Notes under the pieces: generated by a model
The model's input: the letters and a program-made list of their open reading frames with translations, nothing else
Databases searched by the model: none
Told to the model about the DNA's origin: nothing
Origin: Terriglobia bacterium
GTDB taxonomy: Bacteria; Acidobacteriota; Vicinamibacteria; Vicinamibacterales; CAVVIG01
DNA: 54,496 bases
NCBI GenBank assembly: GCA_020073005.1
Contig: JAIQFX010000046.1
Coordinates: 1-54,496 of the forward strand
Reading direction: 5' to 3'
Program-made: the position numbers and the translations under genes
Part shown: positions 1 through 8,981 of the stretch, piece after piece
Numbering within the stretch: position 1 is the stretch's first letter
How the letters are laid out: every line of letters begins with the position of its first letter

Positions 1-46
1 CAGTGGTTTTCAAGACCACCGCCATCGACCACTCGGCCATCCCTCC
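1..46 (-). tRNA. tRNA-Ser (anticodon TGA), 5' part only
   Basis: Read on the minus strand from base 46, the sequence gives the 5' half of a serine tRNA: acceptor strand GGAGGGA, TG at positions 8-9, a D-arm beginning GCCGAGTGGTCG, and a 5-bp anticodon stem GTGGT/ACCAC closing the loop CTTGAAA. The loop anticodon is TGA, which reads UCA codons. The variable arm, T-arm and 3' end lie outside the window, so the gene is cut by the window edge, not broken in the genome. Confidence 0.88.
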
Positions 47-123
47 GGCGAACGAAGATCGCGCATCCAGCATTGTATCGCGCCCGTCGTGGTCGTCGCG
101 CACGGATGCTACGATGCGAAGTC

Positions 124-813
124 ATGTCGATGATCGCAACGGTCCGGCAGATCTCGATGACTCTGCTTGATCGCATCACCGCGGATCCCGCACTGATCGA
201 GGCGATCGTCTCTTACCGTCCGCCGGCCGCGACGCCATCGAGCGACCCTGACGCGGTCTTTTCGCTGCTGCCCGCGCACATGCGCGACGCCATCGATCAG
301 ATGCCGGCCGACGCGCGATCGAAGTTCATCGCTGGTTTTGCGGAGGCGCTTTCGGAATTGCCCGGCGATGTGCAGGCGGGACTCGCGCGCCGTGGCCGAG
401 CCCGAACGCGGCACGCAGCGATCGAGCCGGCCGACGTCGGCCGGGAGCTGGATGTTGAAAAGGCCTGGCACGGCGTCCATTTCCTCCTCTGCGGAATCGC
501 CAATGAGGCGCCGCCGCCGCTCGGTGACGTTGTCCTCGGCGGAACGCCGATCGGCGGAGATCTCGGCTACGGACCCGCGCGGTACCTCGACCTCCCGCGC
601 GTGAAGGCCGTCAGCGACGCGCTGCGCGCTCTGCCATCCGCGACGTTCGCGAGCCGCTTCGACGCCGACCGGCTGGAGCAGGCGGGAATCTACCCTCAGG
701 GTTGGTCGGAGGCGGATCGACTGGATTGGCTTGCCGACGCGTATTCGCGGCTGCGCGCGTTCTATAGCGACAGCGCGCAGGGCGGATGGGCCGTGCTGCT
801 CTGCGTGCGCTGA
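124..813 (+). CDS. DUF1877 (YfbM-like) family protein
   Basis: A 229-residue cytoplasmic protein of unknown function. The family signature is visible in the second half: KAWHGVHFLLCG, then LGGTPIGGDLGYGPARYL, a DALRAL helix, AGIYP and a C-terminal LRAFYSDSAQGGWAVLL stretch. These match the DUF1877/YfbM family in order and spacing. The start at 124 was chosen because the resulting N-terminus (MSMIATVRQIS) aligns with the family opening; a TTG at 73 would add 17 Arg-rich residues unlike the family. No biochemical role is known. It stands alone between the tRNA-Ser and the downstream quinoprotein, with 35 bases before the next start. Confidence 0.8.
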   Translation: MSMIATVRQISMTLLDRITADPALIEAIVSYRPPAATPSSDPDAVFSLLPAHMRDAIDQMPADARSKFIAGFAEALSELPGDVQAGLARRGRARTRHAAIEPADVGRELDVEKAWHGVHFLLCGIANEAPPPLGDVVLGGTPIGGDLGYGPARYLDLPRVKAVSDALRALPSATFASRFDADRLEQAGIYPQGWSEADRLDWLADAYSRLRAFYSDSAQGGWAVLLCVR

Positions 814-830
814 CCTATTGTATGGTTGTC
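812..830 (+). promoter_or_regulatory. candidate -10 region before the quinoprotein gene
   Basis: The AT-rich patch CCTATTGTATGGTT lies 22 bases before the quinoprotein start and contains TATGGT (821-826). Almost the same 14 bases (with A for G) occur between serS and galU at 5902-5915. No good -35 hexamer is evident, so this is only a candidate. Confidence 0.3.
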
Positions 831-848
831 CCTCGACTGGAGGGGCTC

Positions 849-2729
849 ATGCGCTCGTGGATGAAGTGGGCGGGCGGCGTCGTGCTGTCGATCCTCCTCG
901 CGCAGTCCGGCGGTGCGCAGTCCGGAACGCCCGCGAGCCGCGGCGACTGGCCGATGTACCGTCACGATCTCGCCGGCACCGGCTACTCGTCGCTCAATCA
1001 AATCAATACGAAGAACGTCGCGACGCTGACGCAGGCGTGGACCTACAGTCTGCTCAGCGATGCGCCTCCGGCCGCGACACCCGGGAGAGGCCGTGGCGGC
1101 GCGGCCGCCGGTCCAAACTCCGAAGCGACGCCGATCATCGTCGACGGCGTCATGTATCTGCCCGCGGCGAACCGCATCGTCGCGATCCAGCCGGAGACGG
1201 GAAAAGAAATCTGGCAGCACCAAATCACCGGCGCCGCGCCGTCACGACGCGGCGTCGCGTACGCGCCGGGCGCGAACGGCCAGCCCGCGCGAATCATCTT
1301 CACGGCAGGACGACGGCTCATCGCGCTGAACGCGAGCACGGGCGCGCCCGCCGCCGGCTTCGGCACCGACGGCGAAGTGGACATGGTCACGCCGTACAAC
1401 TCCGTGCCCCTTATATATAAGGATGTGGTCGTCGTCGGCGCGAACACGCCGCCGGGGGCGATCGGCGGCATCGGCAACCCGCGCGCGTTCGACGCACGGA
1501 CGGGCGCGAAGCTCTGGGAGTTCACCGCCGTGCCGCAGCCGGGTGAAGTCGGTCACGACACCTGGGACGGCGACAGCTGGACAGGCCGTCTCGGCGTGAA
1601 CGCGTGGCCGTTCTACTTCACGCTCGACGAGCAGCGCGGGCTCCTGTTCGTTCCGCTGGCGTCGCCCGTGCCCGGCTCGTACGGCGGCGATCGCAAAGGC
1701 GCGAACCTGTTCGGCAACGCTGTCGTCGCCGTGGACGTCCGCACCGGCAAGTACCGCTGGCACTTCCAGACCATTCATCACGATCTGTGGGACGCGGATC
1801 CACCCGCGCCGCCGGCGCTGTTCGACATCACGCGCAACGGCCGCAGCGTGCCAGCGCTCGCGGTGACGACGAAGTCCGGCTACATGTACATCCTGAATCG
1901 CGAAACCGGCCAGCCGATCTTCGGCGTCGACGAACGTCCGGTCGCGAAGAGCGACGTTCCTGGTGAGTTCGCGTTTCCAACCCAGCCGATTCCCGTGAAG
2001 CCACCGCCGCTGGCGCGCGTCAGTTTCACACCGGAAGATCTCGTCACCGCAGCGGACACGACGCCCGAACACGCGGCCGCGTGCAAGGAGCTCGTCGAGA
2101 AGAACGGCATCTACAACGCGGGGCCGTTCACGCCGTGGGCGTATCGCGCGGAAGGCGCGACGCCGAAAACCGCGCTCGTGTTTCCCGGCGGTCTCGGCGG
2201 GGCCAACTGGGGCGGGCTCGCGTACGATCCGGCGTCGAAGTATCTCTTCGTCGTGTCGCAGGACAACGGCGCGCTCGGATGGATCGAAGAAGGCCGAGAT
2301 GGCGGCTTCGACAAAGCGACGCCCGAGCGGCCGGGACAGGGGCGCGGCACGTTCGATGTGCGGATGGCAGGCTCGGCCTGGCCGTGCCAGCGTCCACCGT
2401 GGGGACGACTGATCGCGGTCAACACATCGACCGGTGACTTCGCGTGGCAGGTGACGCTCGGGATCACCGACGGCCTTCCTGAAATCAAGCAGCGCACTGG
2501 ACGACCGGCGATGGCGGGCGCGATCGTCACCTCCGGCGGCGTCCTGTTCGTCGCGTCGACCGACGACAACCGCTTCCGCGCGTTCGAGGCGGTGAGCGGC
2601 AAGGAACTGTGGGCGACGAGGCTCGAGCGGCGCGGCAACGCGGATCCACTCACGTATCAGGGAAGGAACGGCAAGCAGTACGTAGCGGTGGTCGCGACGG
2701 ACACGCTGTTGGCGTACGCGCTGCCGTAA
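849..2729 (+). CDS. secreted PQQ-dependent dehydrogenase-like quinoprotein
   Basis: A 626-residue beta-propeller protein with an N-terminal signal peptide (hydrophobic GGVVLSILLAQSGGAQS). The mature part starts with a propeller blade of the WPMYRHDLAGTGYSSL type and has repeated quinoprotein elements: IVDGVMYLP...RIVAIQPETGKEIW, LLFVPLASP, GKYRWHFQTIHHDLWDADP, GYMYILNRETG and a C-terminal FRAFEAVSGKELWATRL blade. These are typical of membrane or periplasmic PQQ glucose/alcohol dehydrogenases, which oxidise sugars or alcohols and pass electrons to the respiratory chain. Substrate cannot be told from sequence, and no PQQ biosynthesis genes are nearby. The start at ATG 849 has a strong GGAGGGG ribosome site at 839-845; the open frame upstream is not needed. 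Downstream gene is convergent, five bases away. Confidence 0.85.
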   Translation: MRSWMKWAGGVVLSILLAQSGGAQSGTPASRGDWPMYRHDLAGTGYSSLNQINTKNVATLTQAWTYSLLSDAPPAATPGRGRGGAAAGPNSEATPIIVDGVMYLPAANRIVAIQPETGKEIWQHQITGAAPSRRGVAYAPGANGQPARIIFTAGRRLIALNASTGAPAAGFGTDGEVDMVTPYNSVPLIYKDVVVVGANTPPGAIGGIGNPRAFDARTGAKLWEFTAVPQPGEVGHDTWDGDSWTGRLGVNAWPFYFTLDEQRGLLFVPLASPVPGSYGGDRKGANLFGNAVVAVDVRTGKYRWHFQTIHHDLWDADPPAPPALFDITRNGRSVPALAVTTKSGYMYILNRETGQPIFGVDERPVAKSDVPGEFAFPTQPIPVKPPPLARVSFTPEDLVTAADTTPEHAAACKELVEKNGIYNAGPFTPWAYRAEGATPKTALVFPGGLGGANWGGLAYDPASKYLFVVSQDNGALGWIEEGRDGGFDKATPERPGQGRGTFDVRMAGSAWPCQRPPWGRLIAVNTSTGDFAWQVTLGITDGLPEIKQRTGRPAMAGAIVTSGGVLFVASTDDNRFRAFEAVSGKELWATRLERRGNADPLTYQGRNGKQYVAVVATDTLLAYALP

Positions 2730-2734
2730 GCGCG

Positions 2735-4567
2735 TCAGCGCTTCGCCTTCAGCCACGCGACGACGACGTCGAGATCGTGACGCGCCTGCGCATCGGTGGG
2801 ATCGAGCTGCAGCGCGCGTTCGAACTCCGTCTTCGCCGCTTCGAGTTCACCTCGCTCCGCGAGCGCGCGCGCCAGATTGCGTCTCGTGTTGACGTCGCGC
2901 GGCGCGATCTCCGTCGCGCGACGAAATGACGCCAGCGCTTCGTCGCGTTTGCCGAGCGCCGTCAACGCAATCGCCAGGTTCGTGACAGCGCCGACATCGT
3001 CGCGGCTCGAAGCGAGGTAGGACTCGTAGTACTCGCGCGCCGCGGCCCAGCGGCGCTCCGCGAAGGCCTTGTCGCCGAGCCGTCCCTGCGCGCGGCCCAC
3101 GATCATCTTCGCGCGGACGACTTCGAGCCGCAGCGGGAACCGGCGCACGTATTCCTGCAGCTGATCGATCGCGCCCTCGTAGTCGCCGGCCTCGAACAAC
3201 TCGCCGCCGAGGTAATAGCGGGCCTCGGGATACGATCGCACGGCCTCGCGCAAATGCACCACGGCGTCCGCGTGCTGACCTTCGGCGCCGAGACTCGCGC
3301 CGACCATCGCCTGCGCGTACCCGGTCGGCCAGCGGTCGAGCGCCGTCTGCGCAATCGTGAGCGGCGAGGCGTACTCACGATTGCGCGCCAACGTTCCAGC
3401 GCCGAGCAGCGGCGCGATCAATGCAAGGACCGCGGCCGCGCCACGCGCGAACGATCGCGGCATTCGCCGTTCCCACGCCAGCGAACTCATGGTCACCGCG
3501 GCGGCGATCAGCGCCACGAGCGGCAGGTACATTCGCCGTTCCGCGCCGACTTCAGTGGCGATCGGCACGATGCTGGACGATGGCGCCAGCGTCACGAAGA
3601 ACCACGCGCCGAGGAACCCGAGCGCCGGCACGCGAATGAACGCCACGACAACCGCCACAGCGAGCGCAACGATCGCGATGACGTACGGCAGCGCCTCCAT
3701 CAGCGTCAGCGGCAGCGGCGGACCGTATGCCAGCACGAGGCCGCGCGGCCAGACCGCCAGCCGCAGATAGTGCGTGATCATCCGCGTCTGATTCAGCAGG
3801 TAGGTCCACGGCGCGACACCGGAAGCGAATCCCGCGCTGTGCGCGCGAGGCCCGGACCACATCGATGCGACGAGCACGGCCTCAGTCGCGAGGAGGCCCG
3901 AGTACAGCGGCCAGCGCGCGCGGAACGTGTCCTTCCACGAGGAAAACACGAACGCGCGATCGTAGAGACAGACCGCCAGCGGCGCGCCGGCCATGGATTC
4001 CTTGCACGCCATCCCGAGCGCGCACGCGGAGACCGCCGCGGCCGGCCATCCGATCGATCGTCCAGCCCCCGCCGCGCGAGCGCTCGCATAGATCGTCGAC
4101 AGATAGAACAGCGCGACCATCGACTCGCTGCGTTCGGTGAGGTAGTCGACGACTTCAGTGTTGAGTGGATGCAGCGTCCAGATGAGCGCGACGGCGAACG
4201 CCAGATCAGTCGAGCGGCGCGCGAGCGACGGAGGAACGCGCGGCCACCCGAGCGTCCGCCGGACGATGCCGAAGATCAGCATCGCGCACAGCAGATGCAG
4301 CGCGAGATTGACGAGGTGGTAGCCCTGCACTCGCAGTCCGCCGAACGCGTAGTTGACGGCGAACGACACGTTCACGAGCGGACGACCGGCGGTCGGCACT
4401 TCCTGCGCCGGCGAGAGCGCTTTTGCCAGATCGAAATCGCGAATGCTGACGTTGTCGACGATCGCGACGAGATCGTCGTAGATGAAGGGATGCGAAAGAC
4501 TGTTGGAGTACGCAACCACGCCGGCCAGGACGATGAGCCCGAGACGCCAGAGGCGGGAGGAAGGCAT
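2735..4567 (-). CDS. TMTC/PMT-like multi-pass membrane protein with C-terminal TPRs
   Basis: A 610-residue integral membrane protein. The N-terminus has a first membrane helix (GLIVLAGVVAYSNSL), then HPFIYDDL, the acidic loop typical of TMTC and related GT-C mannosyltransferase-like proteins, followed by many hydrophobic helices to about residue 390. From about residue 420 come tetratricopeptide repeats, for example YYLGGELFEAGDYEGAIDQL, AVTNLAIALTALGKRDEAL and TRRNLARALAERGELEAA. By family it could transfer sugar from a lipid carrier to exported substrates, with TPRs holding partners; the reaction is not established. The start ATG at 4567 is taken at MPSSRLWRLG because upstream codons in frame derive from a heptamer repeat array. 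Downstream of serS, 28 bases away and same strand. Confidence 0.75.
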   Translation of the reverse strand: MPSSRLWRLGLIVLAGVVAYSNSLSHPFIYDDLVAIVDNVSIRDFDLAKALSPAQEVPTAGRPLVNVSFAVNYAFGGLRVQGYHLVNLALHLLCAMLIFGIVRRTLGWPRVPPSLARRSTDLAFAVALIWTLHPLNTEVVDYLTERSESMVALFYLSTIYASARAAGAGRSIGWPAAAVSACALGMACKESMAGAPLAVCLYDRAFVFSSWKDTFRARWPLYSGLLATEAVLVASMWSGPRAHSAGFASGVAPWTYLLNQTRMITHYLRLAVWPRGLVLAYGPPLPLTLMEALPYVIAIVALAVAVVVAFIRVPALGFLGAWFFVTLAPSSSIVPIATEVGAERRMYLPLVALIAAAVTMSSLAWERRMPRSFARGAAAVLALIAPLLGAGTLARNREYASPLTIAQTALDRWPTGYAQAMVGASLGAEGQHADAVVHLREAVRSYPEARYYLGGELFEAGDYEGAIDQLQEYVRRFPLRLEVVRAKMIVGRAQGRLGDKAFAERRWAAAREYYESYLASSRDDVGAVTNLAIALTALGKRDEALASFRRATEIAPRDVNTRRNLARALAERGELEAAKTEFERALQLDPTDAQARHDLDVVVAWLKAKR

Positions 4568-4593
4568 TGCGGATTGAGGATTGCGGAGTGCGG
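4566..4593. repeat. heptamer array, ATTGCGG type (4 units)
   Basis: Four consecutive 7-bp units: ATTGCGG, ATTGAGG, ATTGCGG, AGTGCGG, followed by a partial AGTT. The array fills the gap between the serS stop codon and the start codon of the TPR membrane protein, and its first bases belong to that start codon. Confidence 0.8.
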
Positions 4594-4595
4594 AG

Positions 4596-5888
4596 TTACT
4601 TGCTGATGATTTCCTTTCCATCCATATAGGGACGCAGCGCGGGCGGAATCGCGACGGTGCCATCCTTCTGCTGGCAGTTCTCGAGAATCGCAATCAGCGT
4701 GCGGCCGACCGCGAGGCCTGATCCGTTCAGCGTGTGCACGAACTCCGCCTTGCCCGTCCCGCTCGCGCGGAACTTGATGTTCGCGCGCCGCGCCTGGAAC
4801 GCCTCACAATTGCTGCAGGACGAGATCTCGCGATAGGCCTTCTGACTCGGCAGCCAGACTTCGATGTCGTACGTTTTGGCTGAACCGAAGCCCATGTCGC
4901 CCGTGCACAGGAGCATCGTCCGGTATGGCAGCTCGAGCCGTTTCAGCACTTCCTCCGCGTCACGCGTCAACGCTTCGAGCTCGTCGTACGACTGCTCGGG
5001 CGTCGTCAACTTCACCAGCTCGACTTTGTCGAACTGATGCTGCCGGATGAGTCCGCGCACGTCCTGCCCGTACGATCCGGCTTCGCTCCGGAAGCACGGC
5101 GTGTACGCCGTGTAGCGCAGCGTCAGCTCGCGGCCGTCGAGAATTTCTCCGCGGTGGAGATTTGTCAGCGGCACTTCGGCGGTCGGGATCAAATAAAGGT
5201 CCCACTCCCCAGCAATCTTGAACAAATCCTGCTCGAACTTCGGCAGCTGGCCCGTGCCGGTCAGCGACGCGGCGTTCGCCATGAACGGCGGCTCGACCTC
5301 GCGGTACCCGTGCTCGCGCGTGTGCAGGTCGAGCATGAAGTTGATCAGCGCGCGCGAGAGCCGCGCGCCGGCGCCGCTCAGCACGGAGAACCGCGCGCCC
5401 GCGATGCGCGCCGCGCGCTCGAAATCCAGAATGCCGAGCGCCGCGCCGAGATCCCAGTGCGGCAGCGGCGTGAAATCGAACGTCCGCGGGTCGCCGTGCC
5501 GGCGGACTTCGGCGTTCTCCTCGGCGCTCTTCCCCACCGGCACGCTCGCGTGCGGAAGATTCGGCAGCTGCAGTAGCGCCGCGTTGCGCCGGTACTCGAT
5601 GCCGTCGAGCTGGATGCCGAGCTGCCGGATCTGCGCGCCGCGCGCCTTGTTCGTTTCCTGAAACGACGCGGTGTCCTGGCCCTGCCGCTTCGCGCGCGCG
5701 ATCTGGTCGCCCGCGGTGTTCTGCTCGCGTTTCAGGCCTTCGAGCTCGGGGATGATCCGCCGCCGCGCCGTTTCCAGCGTCGCGATCTCCTCTAGGGCCT
5801 TGTCCGCCTTGTCGGCGTCGAGACCGCGGTTGCGCAGTCCGGCGCGGACCTCTTCGATGTGATCGCGGATGTAGACAGGGTCGAGCAT
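4596..5888 (-). CDS. serS: seryl-tRNA synthetase
   Basis: A 430-residue cytoplasmic class II aminoacyl-tRNA synthetase that charges tRNA-Ser (and, where selenocysteine is used, tRNA-Sec) with serine. The N-terminal tRNA-binding coiled coil is visible at residues 1-110 ([18 protein letters not shown], then the helical arms). Class II motif 2 appears as [24 protein letters not shown], and motif 3 as [18 protein letters not shown] near the C-terminus. The start at 5888 gives the family-typical MLDPV opening; a longer frame upstream has no homology-like content. It is divergent from galU with 34 bases between them. The presence of a selenocysteine-encoding selD in the same window fits a role in Sec-tRNA charging, but that is inference. 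Confidence 0.96.
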   Translation of the reverse strand: MLDPVYIRDHIEEVRAGLRNRGLDADKADKALEEIATLETARRRIIPELEGLKREQNTAGDQIARAKRQGQDTASFQETNKARGAQIRQLGIQLDGIEYRRNAALLQLPNLPHASVPVGKSAEENAEVRRHGDPRTFDFTPLPHWDLGAALGILDFERAARIAGARFSVLSGAGARLSRALINFMLDLHTREHGYREVEPPFMANAASLTGTGQLPKFEQDLFKIAGEWDLYLIPTAEVPLTNLHRGEILDGRELTLRYTAYTPCFRSEAGSYGQDVRGLIRQHQFDKVELVKLTTPEQSYDELEALTRDAEEVLKRLELPYRTMLLCTGDMGFGSAKTYDIEVWLPSQKAYREISSCSNCEAFQARRANIKFRASGTGKAEFVHTLNGSGLAVGRTLIAILENCQQKDGTVAIPPALRPYMDGKEIISK

Positions 5889-5901
5889 GCGTCCTCGGCC
5901 A

Positions 5902-5915
5902 CCTATTGTATAGTT
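5902..5915. promoter_or_regulatory. overlapping divergent -10 candidates, serS/galU
   Basis: In the 34-base gap the patch CCTATTGTATAGTT carries TACAAT on the minus strand (5910-5905, 17 bases before serS) and TATAGT on the plus strand (5909-5914, 8 bases before galU). If both are used, galU mRNA would be nearly leaderless. No clear -35 elements are seen. Confidence 0.35.
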
Positions 5916-5922
5916 TGGCGCG

Positions 5923-6822
5923 GTGCCTCTCCACGTCCGCAAAGCCGTCTTCCCCGCCGCCGGGCTCGGCACGCGGTTTCTTCCCGCGACGAAGGCGCAG
6001 CCGAAGGAAATGCTCCCGCTCGTCGACAAGCCGATCATCCAGTACGGCATCGAAGAGGCGGTCGCATCGGGCGTCGACAACATCATTCTCGTGACGGGAC
6101 GCGGCAAGAACGCGATCGAGGATCACTTCGACGTGTCGATGGAACTGGAGACGTTCCTCGAGGCGCGCGGGAAGCGCGAACAGCTCGAAGAGGTCCGGAA
6201 GATCTCCAACCTGATCAATTTCGCGTACGTGCGCCAGGGCGAACCGCTCGGCCTCGGCCACGCGGTGCTGGTGACGCAGGTGCTCGTCGGCGACGAACCG
6301 TTCGCCGTGATCCTCGGCGACGATGTCATCGACGCGAATCCGCCGGCGATCAAGCAGCTGATCAGCGTGTTCGAACGAGTTCAGGGGCCGGTGCTGGCCG
6401 TCGAGCGCGTGCCGCGCGATCAGATCTCGAACTACGGCGTCATCGCAATCGAGCCGAACGCGCATCTCGGCGACGGCATCTATCAGGTGCGCGATCTGGT
6501 CGAGAAGCCGGCGAAGGAGGACGCGCCGTCGGATCTCGCGATCATCGGCCGGTACGTGCTGACGCCGGACATCTTCCCCGCGCTTGCCGCGACCAAGAGC
6601 GATCGCACGGGCGAGATTCAGCTGACGAATGGATTGCGGGAGCTCTTGAAGTCGCGGCCGATCTACGCGTGCGAGGTGAAAGGCGTCCGCCACGACACGG
6701 GCAACAAGATGGGGTATCTGAAAGCCGTCGTCTACTTCGCGCTGCGCCGGCCGGATCTCGGCGATCAGTTCGCCGCCTACCTCGCGTCCCTCGATCTCAA
6801 GACGCCCGCGGGCAAGCGTTAA
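5923..6822 (+). CDS. galU: UTP--glucose-1-phosphate uridylyltransferase
   Basis: A 299-residue nucleotidyltransferase making UDP-glucose from UTP and glucose-1-phosphate, for envelope polysaccharide and sugar nucleotide supply. The nucleotide-binding signature [20 protein letters not shown] is near the N-terminus (residues 12-31), followed by [14 protein letters not shown], the AVILGDDVI metal-site segment, and [20 protein letters not shown]. Length fits the GalU family. The start is GTG at 5923; the preceding 34 bases separate it from divergent serS. Convergent with the FmdB-type gene downstream, 38 bases away, where a small CCGGC/GCCGG hairpin (6827-6840) might help end transcription. Confidence 0.95.
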   Translation: MPLHVRKAVFPAAGLGTRFLPATKAQPKEMLPLVDKPIIQYGIEEAVASGVDNIILVTGRGKNAIEDHFDVSMELETFLEARGKREQLEEVRKISNLINFAYVRQGEPLGLGHAVLVTQVLVGDEPFAVILGDDVIDANPPAIKQLISVFERVQGPVLAVERVPRDQISNYGVIAIEPNAHLGDGIYQVRDLVEKPAKEDAPSDLAIIGRYVLTPDIFPALAATKSDRTGEIQLTNGLRELLKSRPIYACEVKGVRHDTGNKMGYLKAVVYFALRRPDLGDQFAAYLASLDLKTPAGKR

Positions 6823-6860
6823 GGGTCCGGCTGACGCCGGCCGCCACCCGCTACGCGCGC

Positions 6861-7235
6861 TTAGTCGGACTTCTTTGTCGACTTGGATTCTGACTTGGCG
6901 TCGGACTTCGACTCGGTCTTGGCTTCCGACTTGCCCTCCGACTTCGTCTCCGGCGTCTTCGTCTTGGACTCGCCGTCGCTCTTCGACTCGGTCTTCTCTT
7001 TCGAGTCGCCGGAGGATTTCGATCCGCTGTCGGACCTGGGCGGCGCGCCTGAATCCTTCTTCGCGTAGTCGGTGGCGTACCAGCCCGTGCCCTTCAGATG
7101 AAACGCCGGCGACGACATCAGTTTGTGCACGGCGCTGCCGCACTTCGGGCATGTGTCGACGAGTGGATCCGAAAACTTCTGAATCACCTCGAAGCGGTGA
7201 CCGCAGCCGTCGCACTCGTATTCGTACAACGGCAT
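6861..7235 (-). CDS. FmdB-type zinc ribbon protein with Lys/Ser-rich tail
   Basis: A 124-residue protein. Residues 1-50 are an FmdB-family putative regulatory zinc ribbon: MPLYEYECDGCGHRFE with CxxC, then DTCPKCGS with the second CxxC and the usual MSSPAFHLKGTGWYATDY. From about residue 60 to the end the sequence is almost only Lys, Ser, Glu, Asp, Thr, Gly and Pro, in repeating KSE/KTES/KSD steps; such a long charged tail is an addition to the small core domain and is probably disordered. The start codon overlaps the stop of the upstream DUF885 gene (TAATG), so the two are translationally coupled. Exact function is unknown. Confidence 0.88.
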   Translation of the reverse strand: MPLYEYECDGCGHRFEVIQKFSDPLVDTCPKCGSAVHKLMSSPAFHLKGTGWYATDYAKKDSGAPPRSDSGSKSSGDSKEKTESKSDGESKTKTPETKSEGKSEAKTESKSDAKSESKSTKKSD

Positions 7236-8890
7236 TACAGCAAATCTCCGTTGTCGTCGCCGAGCAGCATCTGGCGGTGGAGCCAGAACGGCGCCGTGCC
7301 GCACGCCAGCAGCGCATCGTGAAACGCGCGTAGTGAAAACGCCTTGCCTTGCTGCTGCTTGAGATCCTGCCGCAGCTTCAGCAGCATCAGCTTCCCGACG
7401 CTGTAGACGAGATACGTGGGATCGAACGTGCCGCGCTCGGCCTCGCGCCGCGCGCTGGGCTCTTCCATGTACGCCTCGTCGCGGAAAAAGCGCACGCCCT
7501 GCTCCACCGACATGTCTTCGGCGTGCAGCCTGATGCAGACGATGAAGCGCGCGAGGCGAATCAGGGATTCGGCGAGCTGGCCGAGCTGGATGCCGTAGTC
7601 CTGCCGCCCGAATCCCGCTTCGATCATCATCTGCTCGCAGTAATGCGCCCAGCCTTCGACGAACGACGCGGGCGCGAACAAGATCGACTTGCGGGTCTTC
7701 GACTCGACCTTGCGCAGATGCTGATAGTGCAGGAAGTGACCCGGGTACACCTCGTGGATTGAGATCGACCACAGCGTCGGGTAGTTGTAGTCGCGCAGGT
7801 GCTCTTCCTGCCGTTCGGCGGGCCAGGATCGATCGACGTCGGTCAGGTAATAGTACGCGCGCGTCGGCTTCGATTCGAACGGGCCCGGCGTCCACATGCT
7901 GGCGAACGACCAGCGGTAGAAGTCGGGCGTCGGCGCGACGGTGATCTCCTCGCCCGCCGGCAGCGTGATCAGCGAGTGGCGTTCGAGAAACGTGACGAGC
8001 TCGTCGAGCTGCTCGCGTCCAACGCCAACGAGCTCGCCCGGCGCAGGGTGTTTCGCTTTCGTTTTCGTCCACGCGTCGAGCGGATCGCCGCCATTCATCC
8101 GGCCCGCGACGGCCTTGAAGGCTTCCTGCGTCGCCTGAAGCTCCCGCGTGGCGATGGCGAGGAGCCGATCGACGGGAATGCCGAGGCCCTCTTCGAGCCG
8201 CAGCTTCTGCTCGAACTTGTCACGCCCGAGCCGGAACGACGCGCGGGCTTTCGGCGCCACTTCGGTCTCGAGCTCCTGCACGTACGCCGCGACCGCGTGC
8301 GAGGCTTCCGACTGCGCATCGGCGAGATCGCCGAGCAGATGCAAATCGTCTACGTCGGCGAAGGCGCGCGGCAGCTCATCGTCGATCACTTTCTGTGCCC
8401 CGCGCAGCGTCTCGATGCCCACCTTCACGTAGATGCCGGGCGGGTCCTTGACGTTGTCGCGCGCGGCCTGAATCAGCCGCGGCGTCTGGCGCAGCTTCGA
8501 CAGCACGCGGCGCGCGCGCTCCGGCGCCGGCGCGTGCGCGAACAGCGTCTGCCCCATCAGGCTCGACGCGATGAGGTCGGCGTAGGGCTGCGGATTGCGC
8601 TCCCACGTGCGGACCTGCTCGAGCTCGAACATGCGCGCCTGAAGATTCGCGGTCAGCATGCGATGCTCGAGCCGCTCGACGGGCGTCAGGCCATCCGTGT
8701 GAATTTCGCCCAGCCTGCGCAGGTAGCCGGCCAGCGCGTGCGTTTCGTTCTCGATCCCCTGACGGCTGAGGTCTTCGAGCAGGTCGTCGTGCGTGTGCAC
8801 GCCATCGAGCGTGGCGTGCGTCGGATGGGTTTCGTGGAGATAGCTCAGCAGATCGTCGACGAAGTGCGGAAGGGGCTCGGATACAATCAT
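7235..8890 (-). CDS. DUF885 family metallopeptidase-like protein
   Basis: A 551-residue protein of the DUF885 family. The zinc-site signature SIHEVYPGHFLHYQHL (HExxPGH) is in the C-terminal half, with a downstream EGWAHYCEQMM that supplies the likely third ligand. The remainder is mostly helical, as in this family. No signal peptide is seen with the start at 8890 (MIVSEPLPHFVDDLL), chosen because upstream codons look non-coding and the open frame there runs through the rsmI promoter. The family is assumed to be peptidases related to carboxypeptidases of the M32 type; substrate unknown. Coupled by a one-base overlap to the FmdB-type gene downstream and divergent from rsmI, 91 bases apart. Confidence 0.85.
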   Translation of the reverse strand: MIVSEPLPHFVDDLLSYLHETHPTHATLDGVHTHDDLLEDLSRQGIENETHALAGYLRRLGEIHTDGLTPVERLEHRMLTANLQARMFELEQVRTWERNPQPYADLIASSLMGQTLFAHAPAPERARRVLSKLRQTPRLIQAARDNVKDPPGIYVKVGIETLRGAQKVIDDELPRAFADVDDLHLLGDLADAQSEASHAVAAYVQELETEVAPKARASFRLGRDKFEQKLRLEEGLGIPVDRLLAIATRELQATQEAFKAVAGRMNGGDPLDAWTKTKAKHPAPGELVGVGREQLDELVTFLERHSLITLPAGEEITVAPTPDFYRWSFASMWTPGPFESKPTRAYYYLTDVDRSWPAERQEEHLRDYNYPTLWSISIHEVYPGHFLHYQHLRKVESKTRKSILFAPASFVEGWAHYCEQMMIEAGFGRQDYGIQLGQLAESLIRLARFIVCIRLHAEDMSVEQGVRFFRDEAYMEEPSARREAERGTFDPTYLVYSVGKLMLLKLRQDLKQQQGKAFSLRAFHDALLACGTAPFWLHRQMLLGDDNGDLL

Positions 8891-8958
8891 CGTTTGCACG
8901 ACTGAGAGTTCGGGTTGCAGCGCACGATCAGGACCCGGAAACAGCGGTCCGCCAATGG

Positions 8959-8964
8959 TACAAT
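8959..8964 (+). promoter_or_regulatory. candidate -10 of rsmI
   Basis: TACAAT lies 17 bases before the rsmI ATG, the same spacing as the TACAAT before serS. No convincing -35 element is visible. Confidence 0.3.
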
Positions 8965-8981
8965 AAAGCCCGTCCCTTCCA

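Noticed and set aside
1242-2756. Long antisense open frame opposite the quinoprotein gene, and similar ones at 12058-14013 (-), 17010-18725 (+), 35432-36979 (-) and 4960-7317 (-)
   Set aside because: They are mirror frames of well-identified genes in GC-rich DNA, with Arg/Ala-rich low-complexity translations and no recognisable domains.
6827-6840. CCGGC/GCCGG hairpin between galU and the FmdB-type gene as a bidirectional terminator
   Set aside because: Only 5 bp of stem and no T-run on either side; too weak to list as a feature.
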